From assembly GCA_004154925.1 (NCBI GenBank), contig QJNS01000131.1, positions 150,999 to 214,998 of the forward strand: a stretch of 64,000 bases of DNA, given 5' to 3'. The stretch's first letter is position 1. Each line of letters begins with the position of its first letter. The stretch is from Monosporascus cannonballus. Its lineage: Eukaryota; Ascomycota; Sordariomycetes; Xylariales. Positions 12,300-24,818 of the stretch are shown here, piece after piece. The notes beneath the pieces were generated by a model. The model had not been told where the DNA came from and made no database searches. It was given only the letters and a program-made list of their open reading frames with translations. A program made the translations under genes and the position numbers.

Positions 12300-14400
12300 T
12301 TATTTATAGGTTAAGTTAATAAAAGGAATACAAAATTTAAAAGAAAAATGTTTAATTAACGATTCGAAAAAAAGTTAAATAATAATTAACGATAGCGAAT
12401 AAGACCCTTATTGCATAAAGTAACGTATTTGATCTTTTTTTTTTCTTAACGAAAAACCTTCGACAATTAGGAGAAATAATACTTTAATAATGGTAAAGTG
12501 GAAAAATAAAACCGTATATTAAGTGTGGCGGTAGGAAAAGAACTTGCTTTCGGGACGTTTTTAAAAGAAAACGTTTTACTGTTTTAATTATAGTAATAAT
12601 TTAAAAAAACAATATAAAACCTTTATCTAAAATTAACAGCCCGAAAATAACTTAAATAGATTTTATATGTTTTTCGGTATTAATATTAATAAGATTAAAT
12701 AAAACGTTAAGATACGGAAAAATACGTATTAATACGTTAAATATAAGGTAAAAAAATTAAGATTTTAAAACGCGAAAAACATTAATATTATAAAGCGAAT
12801 AAATAGCGTTATAGAACAATTATTAAATATACCTTAATTTAAGGGTAATTTTATAATTATAAAAAGCCGGAACGTTATTATTTTCGTCCTAATCGAAAAA
12901 ATCGTAAAATTTGAAAAATTTGCGGAAAGCGTTATAAAGCATTAAACCTATTAAGCTAGGTAACTTAAACGAAGTATTTATCGCAATAAAAAGCGATGTA
13001 AAAAGTTAACCCTTTAAAAAAACGAAACGTAATTAAAAAGATGGTTTACTAAAAAGTTAAATACCTTAAAAAAGCAAAAAACGCTAGAAAAAAGTTATTT
13101 AAAAATAAAGGTATAATACGTAATAACTCCGATAATTTAAATAATTTATTATTATTATTTTCGGATTCGTTTAAAGGTTATTTGGAACGACGAAAATATC
13201 GTAACGGTTCCCTTAATAATTTAAATAACTTTAGCGAATTAGGTATTATCTTAAAAAATAAAAAAGAATTCCAAAAGGTTTAATAACGGAAATAAAGCAA
13301 AATTACGTTAAAAACGTTTCGATTTTACCTTAAACAAAAAACCCCACTTATTAGATTTGGCGAATTAAAAACTTTAAAATAATGTTTTTACTTTAACCTT
13401 TAAAAAATTAATTATAAAGACGAAATAAAGCTAAAATAATTGGATTAATTACGCCTTATAAAGGTTATTATTAAGATTTGCCAAAGACATTTTTAAAATT
13501 AATTACAAATATCAAAAAAGGTACGAAAATATTAAGGACCTTTAGGAAGACTTACACCGCCATAAATAAAACTAGGTAAAAGTCCTTTTGGAAAAAAATT
13601 AGCAAAGTTATTTACGATACAAAAAACTCAGTATAATTTATTATTAAATTTCAGAAACTTTTTTGCAAAATAAAAAGCTATAATATATAACTTGGACCGG
13701 AAAAATAAATTATTATATTCTTTATTGCTATAAAGGATTAAGCCGGCAGCTAGTACAAAACCGTTTAATCGGTATTAAAGTAAACGGATTATTTTTTTTC
13801 TAGCAGTTAATTAATAACTTTAATAATAAATTCTATAATTATATTAATAATAAAAAAACGGAAAAGCCCATAACGCCCAAAAGAGTAAGGGCAAAAATGA
13901 TAATAATTCCAAAAATAAAAATCCGCATAAAACAAAAATAAAAAGCCTTTTTACTTTAATTATAGAAAATACGGTTATATGGTAAAGAATTACCTTAAAT
14001 CGCAAAAAGAACGGAAAAATAACAGGGAAAAAAACGCGTAAATAAAGTTAAAATAATAATAACGGCTAAAATAATAATAATAATAACTTTCGCAATATTC
14101 GTAATAGCGGTTAAAGCAAAAAGTAATTTATCCTTGAAAGTTTTAAGGACTTATACCGATTAAACGGAAAAACTTTTAACGTTTATGTTAAAAAATAACA
14201 GTTTTAAGACTTTATATAATAATACGACGAAATAATACAATAAAAATCTAAAAGGGCTATATTAAGTATAAGCCTTAAATTATAAACAACCGAAAACCCT
14301 AAACTTTAAACAGCTAAACGCATTAAACTCTAAGTAGTTAATTGCCTTAAAGCAATTAAAACAATAGTTATAAGTAATACCATATTTTTGTACGTATATT
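12300..14400 (+). pseudogene. E3 copia gag, RIP-broken
   Basis: This is a degraded capsid region. The diagnostic feature is a zinc knuckle at 13952-13993 reading Tyr-Phe-Asn-Tyr-Arg-Lys-Tyr-Gly-Tyr-Met-Val-Lys-Asn-Tyr. Here all three Cys and the His of the CCHC motif have become Tyr, the change expected from G-to-A and C-to-T at TGC, TGT and CAT/CAC. Basic Lys/Asn-rich text before it suits the nucleocapsid end of gag. Boundaries are approximate. Confidence 0.7.
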
Positions 14401-16510
14401 TTTCCTTAAAAAATAATCGAAATAAATTATTTTAGAATTCGAGAGCAAAGGTTAATATTACGAATAATATTAACGACTTTAAAAAAACATTATATTAAAT
14501 ATTAAGTTTAAATAAGTTCAAATTATAATAAAAAGCGGACTAATAATTAGTATTTTCATCGGTATTATTAAATATTTTTTAAAAGGCCTTGATGGAAAAA
14601 ATAACAAAATTATAATAAGATATATATTATATATTAAGGAATTTTTTATTAAAAGTATTTTCCGGGAAGATATTTTATATATAAAAGGGTTACCTAAATT
14701 ATAACGCCTTAATTAATCTTATTAGGACCTAATTCATAATAATTAACATTTTGTAAAAAAACATTTTTATAATTTTATAAGAAATAAAAACCTATCGTCA
14801 AGGTTTTAATAATAAACGAAAACGATTAATAAAAATACGCGTTAAAAAAGGCATTCGGTAAGAAAAATAACGGTAACCTAATTAATAACTTAAAAAAAGC
14901 TCTTAGAGGAATTTTTAAAAACGGAAAAGTTTTTATAATAGAAATAATTATAAAGAAAATTATTTTCTAGTATCGCCGCCCTTGCCACCCCAGTATTAAA
15001 CGATTAATTTGAATTATTAAAAGGTTTACGGGAATAAATTTGGAACTTAAAAATATAAACATTATCCGTTATATAGCTTATATACGAAATAAAAATACGG
15101 AAAATCTCGTTTATAAACCCCTAAAAATAAGGATAATACGTAAAAAAAATTATTTGGTACGACGTAAGCTTGGTAAAATCCGTTAATATTAAAAATAACA
15201 GCTATTTTGGATTTATTATAAACGATTTATTACGTTATAAGAAATATTATTGACTTAAGACTAAGAACGAAATATAATAATATTTATATATGTATATTAC
15301 GTAAATAATTAAGCATTTAAAGGCGTTAAATACAAGGAAAAAAATATAGATTTTACGGCTTAACAGTAACAGGAAGTTCGGCATAATAATTATTAAAAAC
15401 CTTTGCGTTATATAAAGTATTAAATTAGCAATTTCCAATTTACATAATTAATATTAAAATAAAATTATAAAATATGGTATTTAATTTTTTTAAAACGAAA
15501 CGAGTATAATTTCCGTATAAATAAAAATATTTATATACTTTTAAAACCTTATAATAAAAGTTATAACTTATACAATTAACAAGATAAAACAGTTAATTAT
15601 AAAAAATATAATATTTATTGAATACTTTAAAAACGTATTCAACCTTAAACCGAAATAGTTGTATAAGCCAGATAATAGTTACTTTCGTATCCTTAATAAT
15701 AGATATATAGTTTTAATTAATACGAATTATATGATTAAATTAAAAAAACTAGTAGCTCGAAAAGTAAAAAAATATTGCTAAAATATTAAAGAATATATAA
15801 TTATAAGGTTTAATTATTAAAGGGCGGCAAATTATTAATAATATTATATATTATTATTTATACAAATTTAAAAAAAACTTAAGTAATCCCCTAACCCCAA
15901 AGATATTATTTAATTATTTCCGTAACCCGTACAAAAACGTTTAAAATACCGTCAGAAATAAGGTATCGGAATAATAAATAAAACTAATAAGGTTATTTTA
16001 AGAGATAATAGTAATTAGGAAACGAAATAAATAAAACATAAAAACCGATATCCAAAAAAATAATCCCTAATTTATACACCTTAAAAACCCTAAACGAAAC
16101 CTCGGAGTTCCTACGCGAATTAAAGTTAGCTTTAACCTAAAAGGGCGACGAAAAAAACGATTATAATATATATACTTTTTATTTCCACCTTAATAACAAC
16201 CTTAATAACGAAATTTACAGATTATTTGCAGTAAATAACGGTCCATATTTAAAAAAAGTTATAAACAGCCTAAAACTAAAAATATAGCTTAAAACGATTT
16301 TTACGAAGATTAAAAAGAAATTTTCGTACGGAATTTTTAAGTTTATACTTTTTGGCGAAAAAGCTTATAGATACCTCATGGATATTAAATAAGTATTAAA
16401 AAAATATACGTTTACGAGAAAACTAAAATAGTACAAGGCCCGTATTTACGCGAAAAAGTTTACTTAACAAAAAGAAATAAATTGTAACGAAATTATAGCT
16501 AATATTATAA
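14400..16510 (+). pseudogene. E3 copia pol 5' part: IN and RT start
   Basis: The GAG-pre-integrase signature is readable near 14970-14995 (HRRPCHPSIKRL, compare the family's HRRLGHPS). An integrase-like stretch follows to about 15800. The RT start is shown by YKARIYAKKF at 16432-16461, matching the copia YKARLVAKGF motif. The frame is cut at 16510 by E2 and resumes at 23162 (or 23167 after the duplicated TATAA). Confidence 0.8.
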
Positions 16511-16909
16511 TGTGACGGCCTATTCGGTTTAACTAACTATTAAACCTTAAGTCGACGGGTTTATGTTAGCAGAAGTATCGTAGGAATCTAAGCAATAGAT
16601 ATCGGAAAATGTTACATCTTTTAATACCGAGAATGCCTTATTGCAAATAATTAATATTGATAAGTATTGCAAGCTAAAGCTATCTAAATTATGGAATTAA
16701 TAAGCGTATATATCTTTATTTCGTTAGCTGGATCATTATTAATAAGTTAGTGATCCGGCTTATTAGCTTACTATTAGTAAGTTGATGATCTGGCTTATTG
16801 GCTTATTATCAGTAAGTTAGTGATCCATTACGTAACCTAATTTACATAGTTTTCTTGGCCTTTTTTACTACCACCGTTTTTGGAGGCCGTAACTTGTTAG
16901 GTCGTAATA
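16511..16909 (-). repeat. E2 3' LTR
   Basis: It begins TGTGACGGCC on the + strand and ends GGTCGTAATA. Three 28-35 bp internal units (GGCTTA...AGTAAGTT.GTGATC) lie around 16730-16825. It has the same length as its partner at 22763-23161. Confidence 0.92.
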
Positions 16910-16913
16910 TAAT

Positions 16914-16925
16914 CTCCCCTTTTCC
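16914..16925 (-). other. E2 polypurine tract
   Basis: On the - strand this reads GGAAAAGGGGAG just before the 3' LTR. It is the standard position of the primer for plus-strand DNA synthesis in LTR retrotransposons. E1 has a decayed equivalent before 6688. Confidence 0.75.
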
Positions 16926-17479
16926 AAAATCTTGCGCTTAAGATTTCTTTTTTTGGTAAATCTTTTCTTTATACCTTTAATATATTTTCCGGTATATCCA
17001 AACGTTATTTTCGCAAATCCGAATAACGACTTGCCCTAGCTAATTTAATTAAATTTGAAAATTTTAACGCGATACCTTATTTTTTTTATTCGATAATTAA
17101 ATTGCCAAATAATAGATAGGGTTTTTCGTTATAAAAAATGTATCCGTCGAAATTGTTCGTATAACGGAATAAAAATCCCTATTTCCATAATTAATCGCCA
17201 TATCGCAAAATCAAAAAGGTTTAAAAAAAAAACTAACGGCCGAAAATTCATTGTCCGAAGCTTTTACGCGTCTTTTTCGCATACGTTATTAACGTTAGTA
17301 CTATCAATTTTAAGGTACGAAATTTATTAATCGTACCCTTTAATCCTTAAATAATTTTAACAACTTTACGCAATTAAAATCGGAATCCGTAATTAAGGTT
17401 TAAGCTTTAAAAAAGATAAATATTATTAATTAAAATACGGTAAACCAAAAGCTTTTTTTCTTAAATCTTATAAATTAAA

Positions 17480-20400
17480 ATGCCATTATTTCTGGTAGTT
17501 CTGCCGTTACTAATAAAAATTCTTTAATAGGCGCTAGGCGCCAATAAGATTCTTGGCGGGTTCCCAGGTATTTTCGGAACCTGGGTGTTTTTTTCATTTA
17601 ATTAGGTACTAGGTAAATTTATTTTGTTTTCGTATATCGAAAATTTTTTCCACCTCGTATACTTATTTGTCCTCCATTTCCATATCGTTATATACCGTAT
17701 GTATTTTGATTATATTTGTTGTTAACTTAAATAAGGAAATATAAAAAATTAAATAAAATTTAACTTTTGGTAAAAATTTTAATTAATAATTATTTTTTAA
17801 AATCTTTTTAGTAATTTTATATAAACCGATATATTTAAAATCGAAATTTTTTTAGGTCGTTTTATTTAAATATGTTTGGTAATAAGAAAAATTATTTCTT
17901 TTTTTTTTTTCGAAAATTAATCTTTTTAACTTTTTTTAATTATAATATTTATTTATTTAATTTCCTACGAATTTTAATTCCCTTTTTATCTTTTAATGCA
18001 ATTATCGTAATTACTTTAATATAAAGATTATTTTAGCATTAATTAAACCATTATTACGTATTTTTTATAAACTTTTAAAATAAAACCAAAATTTGCGTTT
18101 GCAGATATTATCTTAATATTTTCGTAATAATTAATATTATAAATAAATTTCTAAAATTTGATTTATTTGTTTTATTTATTTATCTGTTTATAATTTAAAC
18201 CGATTTATATTATAAAGCCTTATTAAAATTTAAATACGAATATATATTTTTTATTTAATATAATTTCTATTAATAATCCATATATGTTAAAAATGTATTT
18301 AAAAAATATATATATTAATTGTTCGGCGTTTATATCCTTATAATATAGTAAGAAATAGGAAAACTTCGTAAATCTAGCGATGATTACGAAAATGCTATCG
18401 TAATGTATTCCCGTAATTAGATTTTTTGATATAAAAAGCTTAGTAATAAAGTCGAATATAACTAAATACCATAATTATTTTATAATTTATAATAGCTATA
18501 ATTTTCCGTATGGCTTATATCGTTAAGCTTTTGCTTTAACGTAAATATCGTATTGTCGTATAATTTTTTATATTGTTAAATTTAATTTAAAAAATATATA
18601 TACGTCGAAATTACTTTAAGGTTTTATAAATTTCTGGATATCCATATAATTAAGATTCGTATATCTTTCGTACTAAATTTCTCTAATATTTTTCTAGAAT
18701 TTGCATTTTGTTCGTTTTTTAGTTTTCTAGAAAACTGTTATTATATTATTTAATTTCTTAATATATGTTGCTGGGTATTACCTAAATCGTCGCAATTTGT
18801 TATGGGAGTAAATGTTTTTTATAATAATATCAAAAATTATATAGCTAATTTTAATTAATCGTTTTTCGAAATTTAATCGCTTATTTAAAATATTTGTTTT
18901 GCCGTTTTCTAATCCTTTTTTATAGATAATAACGAAATCGAAGTTCGTTAATTCTTTTGCATATCGAAATTATCGTTTTATAAATTCCCTGGTCGTAATA
19001 AATCGGGTAAGATTTTAATAATCCGTATAAACTTTAACTTAGTACAAATTTCCCTTTAGGAAATGCCTAAACTTTCGAAATGCCATAATAATAACCATAA
19101 ATTCCTTATTTAAAATACCGTAATTAACTTAGGTTCTTTTTAATTTGTACGAAAAAAATATAATAAGGTATAATTTGCCTTAATTATTTCGTTATTCGAT
19201 TATTACGTTTAACGCGTAATCCGAAATATCGGTTTTTAGCTTAAGGGGGCGGTTTAGATTATACATAATTAATATTAATTTGTTAATAATCGTATTTTTA
19301 ATATCCTGAAATTTTTTTTCCGTATTTAGCGTTTATTTAAATTCCTTTATTTTCATAAGGTTTATTAGGAATATAGTAATTTTATTAAAGTTTCGGATAA
19401 ACTTCTTATAATAATTGGCGGATCCAAGAAATATCTATACCTTTTTGACCATGGTTGGCGTTTGCTATTTTATGATTATAACGATTTTTTTAAGGTTTAT
19501 CCTAATATATCTTGGGATAATAATATGTTCCAGATATTTTATTTCTTATATATGGAATTAATTTTTTTCTGCGTTAATAAATAATTTTACGTTTTATAAA
19601 ACTTAAAAAACTTTATAAACGTATCCTGCGTATGTTTTTTCTGTTTCCGAAAAAATAAAAATGTCGTTAAGATAGCAAATAACGAAAATATCAAAGTATT
19701 TTTATAATACATGGTTTATTATCCGCTAAAAAGTTACTGGTACGTTCGTAAATCCCATTATTATAACCAAATACTTAAATAATCCGTATTTCGTTTTAAA
19801 AGTTATTTTTTATTCGTATCCTTTTTTAATTTTAATAAGGTTATATTTATTTTTAAAATCGAATATTATAAATTATTTGGTTCCGTAAAATTAATTTTTT
19901 ATTTTTATAATTAAGGGTAGTAATGTTCGATCTTTAATAATAATATTATTTAATTATTAATAATTAATTATAAGTCGTAATTTCCAATTTTTCTTTGGTA
20001 CGAAAAATATAAGATATCCTGTTGGTAATTTTAAAGGTTAAATCTATCTTTTTTGTAACCGATTTTCTAGGTATTTTTTAAAAGTGCATAATTTATTTTT
20101 ATTAAGGTTATAAATAAGGTAAAACTTTGTCAAAAATCTTTTTTTAAAAATTATCTTATAATTTTATTCTTTATATTTTAATAATTTCGTATTAAGCTTT
20201 TTTTAAAAAGTTGCTTATATCTATGGTATTATAATAATACATTAATTAGATGTTCTAATTCCTGGGGCTGTTATTTCTATTATTTTAAATCGTTATTTAA
20301 TTGCTTTAATTTAGTTTTAATAATAATAATAATATGTCGTATTTTTCTTTAATGCCCGTTTTTTTCTTATATTTTATTCTTTTGGATAATAAGATTTTTG

Positions 20401-20950
20401 TTATGTTTTTATGCCTGCATTTGTTATTATTATCGATTAAATATTAAGATCTTAATTTTTTTTATTTATTAATAAGGAATAAAATAAATTTTACCTGGCC
20501 AGTTTTTTTATTAATTAAAACTCCGTATTAACGTATTTATCATAATCCTAAGATTATATTGTAATTTTCAAATAAAACAATATCAAAATTAACTATTTAA
20601 TATTATCCTTAAACAAAAATCTCGAAATAATTAATTTCGCGTATAATTTTTCCGTTATCGTAAATAAATTCTTAACTTTCGGTATTCGTCGTTATATAAA
20701 GTTTTAATTTATATCTTTATGGTAATTTAAACTTATTAACCATATTTGGTATAATATAATTTTCGTTTAAAGTTTCATAATTTATTATTACAGTATATTA
20801 GTATATTCCGATTTATATATCCAAAATAATAAAATCGTTAATATTTTTATTGTTACGTTTAAAACCTTTTTTAAGAATTTCTTTTAATTTCTTTAAATTT
20901 CGTTATCCTGCAACCTTTTTATAAGCAACCTTTTTTTTAAATTTTTATTC
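17480..20950 (-). pseudogene. E2 pol, RIP-broken
   Basis: Read on the - strand, reverse transcriptase has the catalytic motif at 19663-19674 as Tyr-Leu-Asn-Asp, so one of the two aspartates of YLDD is lost by G-to-A. Integrase-like sequence lies at about 18350-18950. The C-terminal chromodomain lies about 17485-17640, where a short G+C-richer stretch (GCCAATAAGATTCTTGGCGG near 17540) is little mutated and reads as the Trp-containing core. Stops throughout exclude function. Confidence 0.82.
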
Positions 20951-21272
20951 GAATTTATTAAACCTTATTTATGTTTTTTTATTTAATGCGTTAAGCTGTT
21001 ATATCTGTCGTTATTGTCGGCGTATTATTTCTTCGAACCGTATTAATTATTTTTAAATTTTTTATAATTTTTTTTCTTTATCGAATAAATTATTTTTTTA
21101 TATTTACGATTGCATCTTATTATACGTCGTCCTAATTATTGTTCCGAAAATCTTTTGTAAATTAACGTATTTTTTTTTACTAACTTTTGTTTTTGGGGAT
21201 TTATAATAAATGCTAATTAGAAATAAAGGTCCGTAATAACTTTTTAACAATATTTTTTAACCGTACGTTGGA

Positions 21273-22750
21273 TTAATTTTTTTTCCGTTTGGTGGTTATA
21301 TTATCCATAATAATAAAAAGGGTTTTTTTGCAGGCATTACTTTTTTTCGGGCCAACTTTTTGTTTCGACCAGCTGCTAGATATTTCTTGGGGTTCTGGTT
21401 CGAATTTGTCGATACCATTATTCGTTATTTTTGTTATGCCCGGTACGGTTTGAAAAGTTAAATCTCTTATAGTACATACGGATAATTCGTATATAGATAT
21501 ATTATTTTTATTTTTTATAATTGGGATATTTTCGTCATTAATAATATATGGCATACATTTTACCATATCGATTGGATATTCTGGAGTAAAATTCTTTTGT
21601 CCAATCCCGGTATTCGTATAATTATCCTTATAGCGTTTCTTATTATGTTCGTAATATTTATTAAGTTAGTTTCCTAGCTTTTTATATCCTTCGTTAAATT
21701 TTTTGTCGTAATAGTCCTTATTAAACCTTTAGTTATAAGTTTGCTATATATTTAATTTGGATTATGTTAATAGTTTTGCTATCGTTTCCTTAATTATTTC
21801 TAGATTATCCTTTCGGTATAGGGGTCCAGTTATTTTGCCGTAACTTTTTGGGTTTTTTGCATTTGTAAACCTTATGTCCTATTTTACCATAATTAAAATA
21901 TTTAATTTGGTTTTAATTTTATTTGTAGATAACGCCGAGTTTTATAAGTCTTGGCGCTGTTTCGTAAAAAGTAAAGGGTACATTTTGTTTTTTCTCCTAA
22001 TTAAATTTGTTATATCCCGAACGTAAGACATATTATTTTTTTTCCTATCGTTTTTTAAATTATTAATTATTAATCTTAATTATCTTTATAATATATTGAT
22101 CTAAGGTAATTAATTATTTAATCCGAATAATTTTATTTTTTATATTATTTTTTAACTTTTTATAAAATATATCGATAAAAATATCGGCTTTATTATTTCT
22201 TTATCTTACTTTAACCGCGAAATTTTTGAAAATTACGGCGTACTTAAACGCGGATCTTTTTTATCAGAATTGCAAAAAGTATTAAGCCGTTAATCGTTTT
22301 TTATCCGAATTGCCGAAATTATTACATACTTTATTTTCGAAATTAACATAAAATAAAAAAATTTCGTTAATAAAATCTTTTTTATCCGGTTTTTTTATTT
22401 TCAGGAAATTTCTTATAATAGGTTTAAATTAATTAGCCGCATTTTTTTATTAGGTATATTTTTATTATTAAAACTATATCCGCTAAGTTATTAAGGTCCA
22501 GAAAGCAAAGATAAATTCGTACTTAAATTAAAAAAGGTTAAGGGTTATTTTTCTTATCGTAAAGTTCCGGCTTTTTTGGCTTTATGCAAGCGAAAAAAAG
22601 TTAGACAAATAACGTAACCCTAAATTATCGAACTTTTTTTTCTAATTCCCGAATTTAAGCTTAAAATTGTTAAATAAAGATTTTTTAAACGTTAATCGAT
22701 ATTTTAATAATATTAATTATTACTTAAAATTTAACGGTATTATTAAATAA
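21273..22750 (-). pseudogene. E2 gag and gag-pol linker, partly open
   Basis: A zinc knuckle at 21859-21900 (- strand) reads Tyr-Phe-Asn-Tyr-Gly-Lys-Ile-Gly-His-Lys-Val-Tyr-Lys-Cys. Two Cys have become Tyr, but His and the last Cys remain. A 97-codon frame at 21273-21566 has survived between gag and protease, with acidic and Ser/Lys-rich text typical of a linker. It is a piece of the element, not a separate gene. The rest of gag is broken. Confidence 0.72.
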
Positions 22751-22762
22751 AAGTTTATAACG

Positions 22763-23161
22763 TATAACGGCTTATTCGGTTTAATTAATTATTAAATTTT
22801 AAATTAACGAGTTTATATTAATAAAAATATCGTAAGAATTTAAGTAATAAATATCGGAATATATTATATTTTTTAAGATAAAAAATACTTTATTATAAAC
22901 GATTAATATTAATAAATATTATTAATTAAAATTATTTAAATTATAGAATTAATAAACGTATGTATCCTTATTCCGTTGGCTGGATTATTACCAATAAGTT
23001 AGTAATCCGGCTTATTGGCTTATTACCAGTAAATTGATGATCCGGCTTACTGGCTTACTATTAGTGAGTTGGTGATCCATTACGTAACCTGATCCACATA
23101 GTTTTCTTGGCCTTTTCTGCTGCGACCGTTTTTGGAGGCCGTGACTTGTTAGGTCGTAATA
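22763..23161 (-). repeat. E2 5' LTR
   Basis: 399 bp, TATAACGG to GGTCGTAATA on the + strand. The end nearest 23161 is barely mutated (CTGCTGCGACCGTTTTTGGAGG). The other half is strongly AT-converted. Confidence 0.92.
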
Positions 23162-24200
23162 TATAAGGGCTGTATATTAAAGAATTTTCATAATATTAGT
23201 TACCGCCTTAGGTTAATATATATTCTAAATCGACTTTATCGCCATTTATCTAAATAATAACTTAAAAAACATTTATATAAAGTTTTTTCTTATATTAATG
23301 GCATACTTTAATATTTATTTGAAAAATAAAGATATTTATTAATTTTCTTCTAAAAAGTTATAAAATTAATAAACCTTTTATACGGCCTAAAATAAGCCGG
23401 AGCTGCGTAATAAAAAATAAGAAAAATATTAAGAAAATAAAGATTTTATTTATTAATTTTAAATAACGCGATATATTATAACTTAGAAATAAAAGTTATT
23501 ATTATTTTGTACGTCGATAATTTCTTACTTTTCGGCCTTAATAAATAACGTTTTTAAGGTATTATTTAAAAATATTGCCAAGAACATATTTATTAAAAAT
23601 TTAAATAATGCGAATTAGTACCTATATATATAGATTATACGTTTTTCGCTAATTGGAAATATCGAGCTAAACCAGCAATAATATATCGAAAAGTTATTAC
23701 AATTAATAAATTTAAATGTTGTTCGAAAAGTACTTATACTATTTATTTAAAATTATTTAAAATATATTATACGGTACGACGGAATAACTAATAAGGAAAA
23801 AACGTTTAAATACGTTAATTTAGTAAGAAAATTTAATTCTTCTAATTATATTAACAAATTAAATATAACGTTTATGGCCTTAATTTAGTCTAGGTTTATA
23901 AATAACCCGTCGTTCAAATACCGGGAATATATTAAGCGATTATTACGACACTTAAACGGTACAGCAAATTTATTTTTCAATATAGGAAATTAAACGAAAA
24001 CCACCCGTATCGGAAATATAATAACCTAAAGCTGTTCGGAATAATAAATACAAATTTTGCGGATTTCCAATTAATAAAGTCCATTACGGAATACGGATTT
24101 TTTATAATTAAAGTACCCGTTACGTAATTTTCGAAATTACAAAATATTATTATTAAATATATTATGAAAATAAAGTACGTAAAAACAAAAATAATAATAA
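23162..24200 (+). pseudogene. E3 copia pol 3' part: RT and RNase H
   Basis: This is the continuation of the copia polymerase after E2. Readable blocks are IDFIAIYLNN near 23225 (family LDV..AFLNG), LLYGLK-stop-AG near 23375-23405 (family LYGLKQA), and the catalytic YVDD as Tyr-Val-Asp-Asn at 23510-23521. LRHLNGTANLF follows near 23945 and FADFQLIKSITEYGFF near 24055 (RNase H; family ADWA.D...RKSTSGY). The order and spacing match Ty1/copia polymerases. The stop in place of Gln and the Asp-to-Asn change are RIP-type. Confidence 0.82.
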
Positions 24201-24600
24201 TAAAAATAACTAAAATCCAAAATTTCCTTATAAAGCTAAGGCTTATGCCTAAAAGCCTTATTTTTATTCTAAATAATAATATAAGTACGTTAAAATAAAT
24301 AACAGAAATATAAATAACTCGAAAAAAACATTATATTCGGTTCGAATATCATTACGTACGTCAGAAGGTTCAAAATAAAAATATCTATTTTCAATACGTA
24401 AAAAACAAAGATAACGCAGTAAATAAATTTATAAAGCCATTAAACAGGGTTAATTTCGAACGATTTATGGCCAATTTAAGGTTTAAAAGGATATAAATAC
24501 ACAATAAGCCAAAAGATATTTAAAATTAATAAAAATAAAAGTTTAATTCCCATATAAACTAAAAATTTTGATAAATAAGACCATTTGACGTAAAAGGGCG

Positions 24601-24813
24601 TATCGGCATTTGGGTACTTTAGATACCTACGGCTGGCGCTTTAAAGCAGTGCTTTGCAGCCTGGGATAACGTTTGTCCAGGGATTACCGTTTGTACAAAT
24701 AGGACGGATATGTAAGAGCGGTACGCCCTCGACTTCTTCAGTCTTTCCTAGCATAGATCATCAAGATATCACCAGTTTCCTGCATTTGATCACTATAACT
24801 ACTAATAATAACA
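24601..24813 (+). repeat. E3 3' LTR (copia)
   Basis: 213 bp, preceded by a purine-rich AAAAGGGCG. It starts TATCGGCATTTGGG and ends ACTAATAATAACA. It is better preserved than the 5' copy at its far end (TCTTTCCTAGCATAGATCAT). A 61-codon frame inside it is incidental. Confidence 0.85.
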
Positions 24814-24818
24814 AAATA

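Larger units (their letters stand above)
16511..23161 (-). mobile_element. E2: RIP-degraded Ty3/gypsy chromovirus nested in copia
   Basis: This is a complete 6651-bp element on the - strand with equal 399-bp LTRs (5' at 22763-23161, 3' at 16511-16909). It is flanked by a perfect TATAA duplication (16506-16510 and 23162-23166). A polypurine tract (+ strand CTCCCCTTTTCC, about 16914-16925) adjoins the 3' LTR. Gag, RT, integrase and chromodomain are all recognisable and broken by stops. It belongs to the same family as E1, but its LTR has a different block in its first 100 bp. Confidence 0.92.
12042..24813 (+). mobile_element. E3: Ty1/copia retrotransposon interrupted by E2
   Basis: Direct LTRs lie at about 12042-12255 and 24601-24813. 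The + strand between them shows gag with a zinc knuckle, GAG-pre-integrase, integrase, reverse transcriptase and RNase H, which is the copia order (integrase before RT). The element is split at 16510/23162 by E2; without that insertion it would be about 6.1 kb. All frames are destroyed by RIP-type stops. A possible target duplication AAATA is seen at 12037-12041 and 24814-24818, if the 5' LTR starts TCAGTCGG; the exact LTR start is uncertain by about two bases. Confidence 0.88.
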
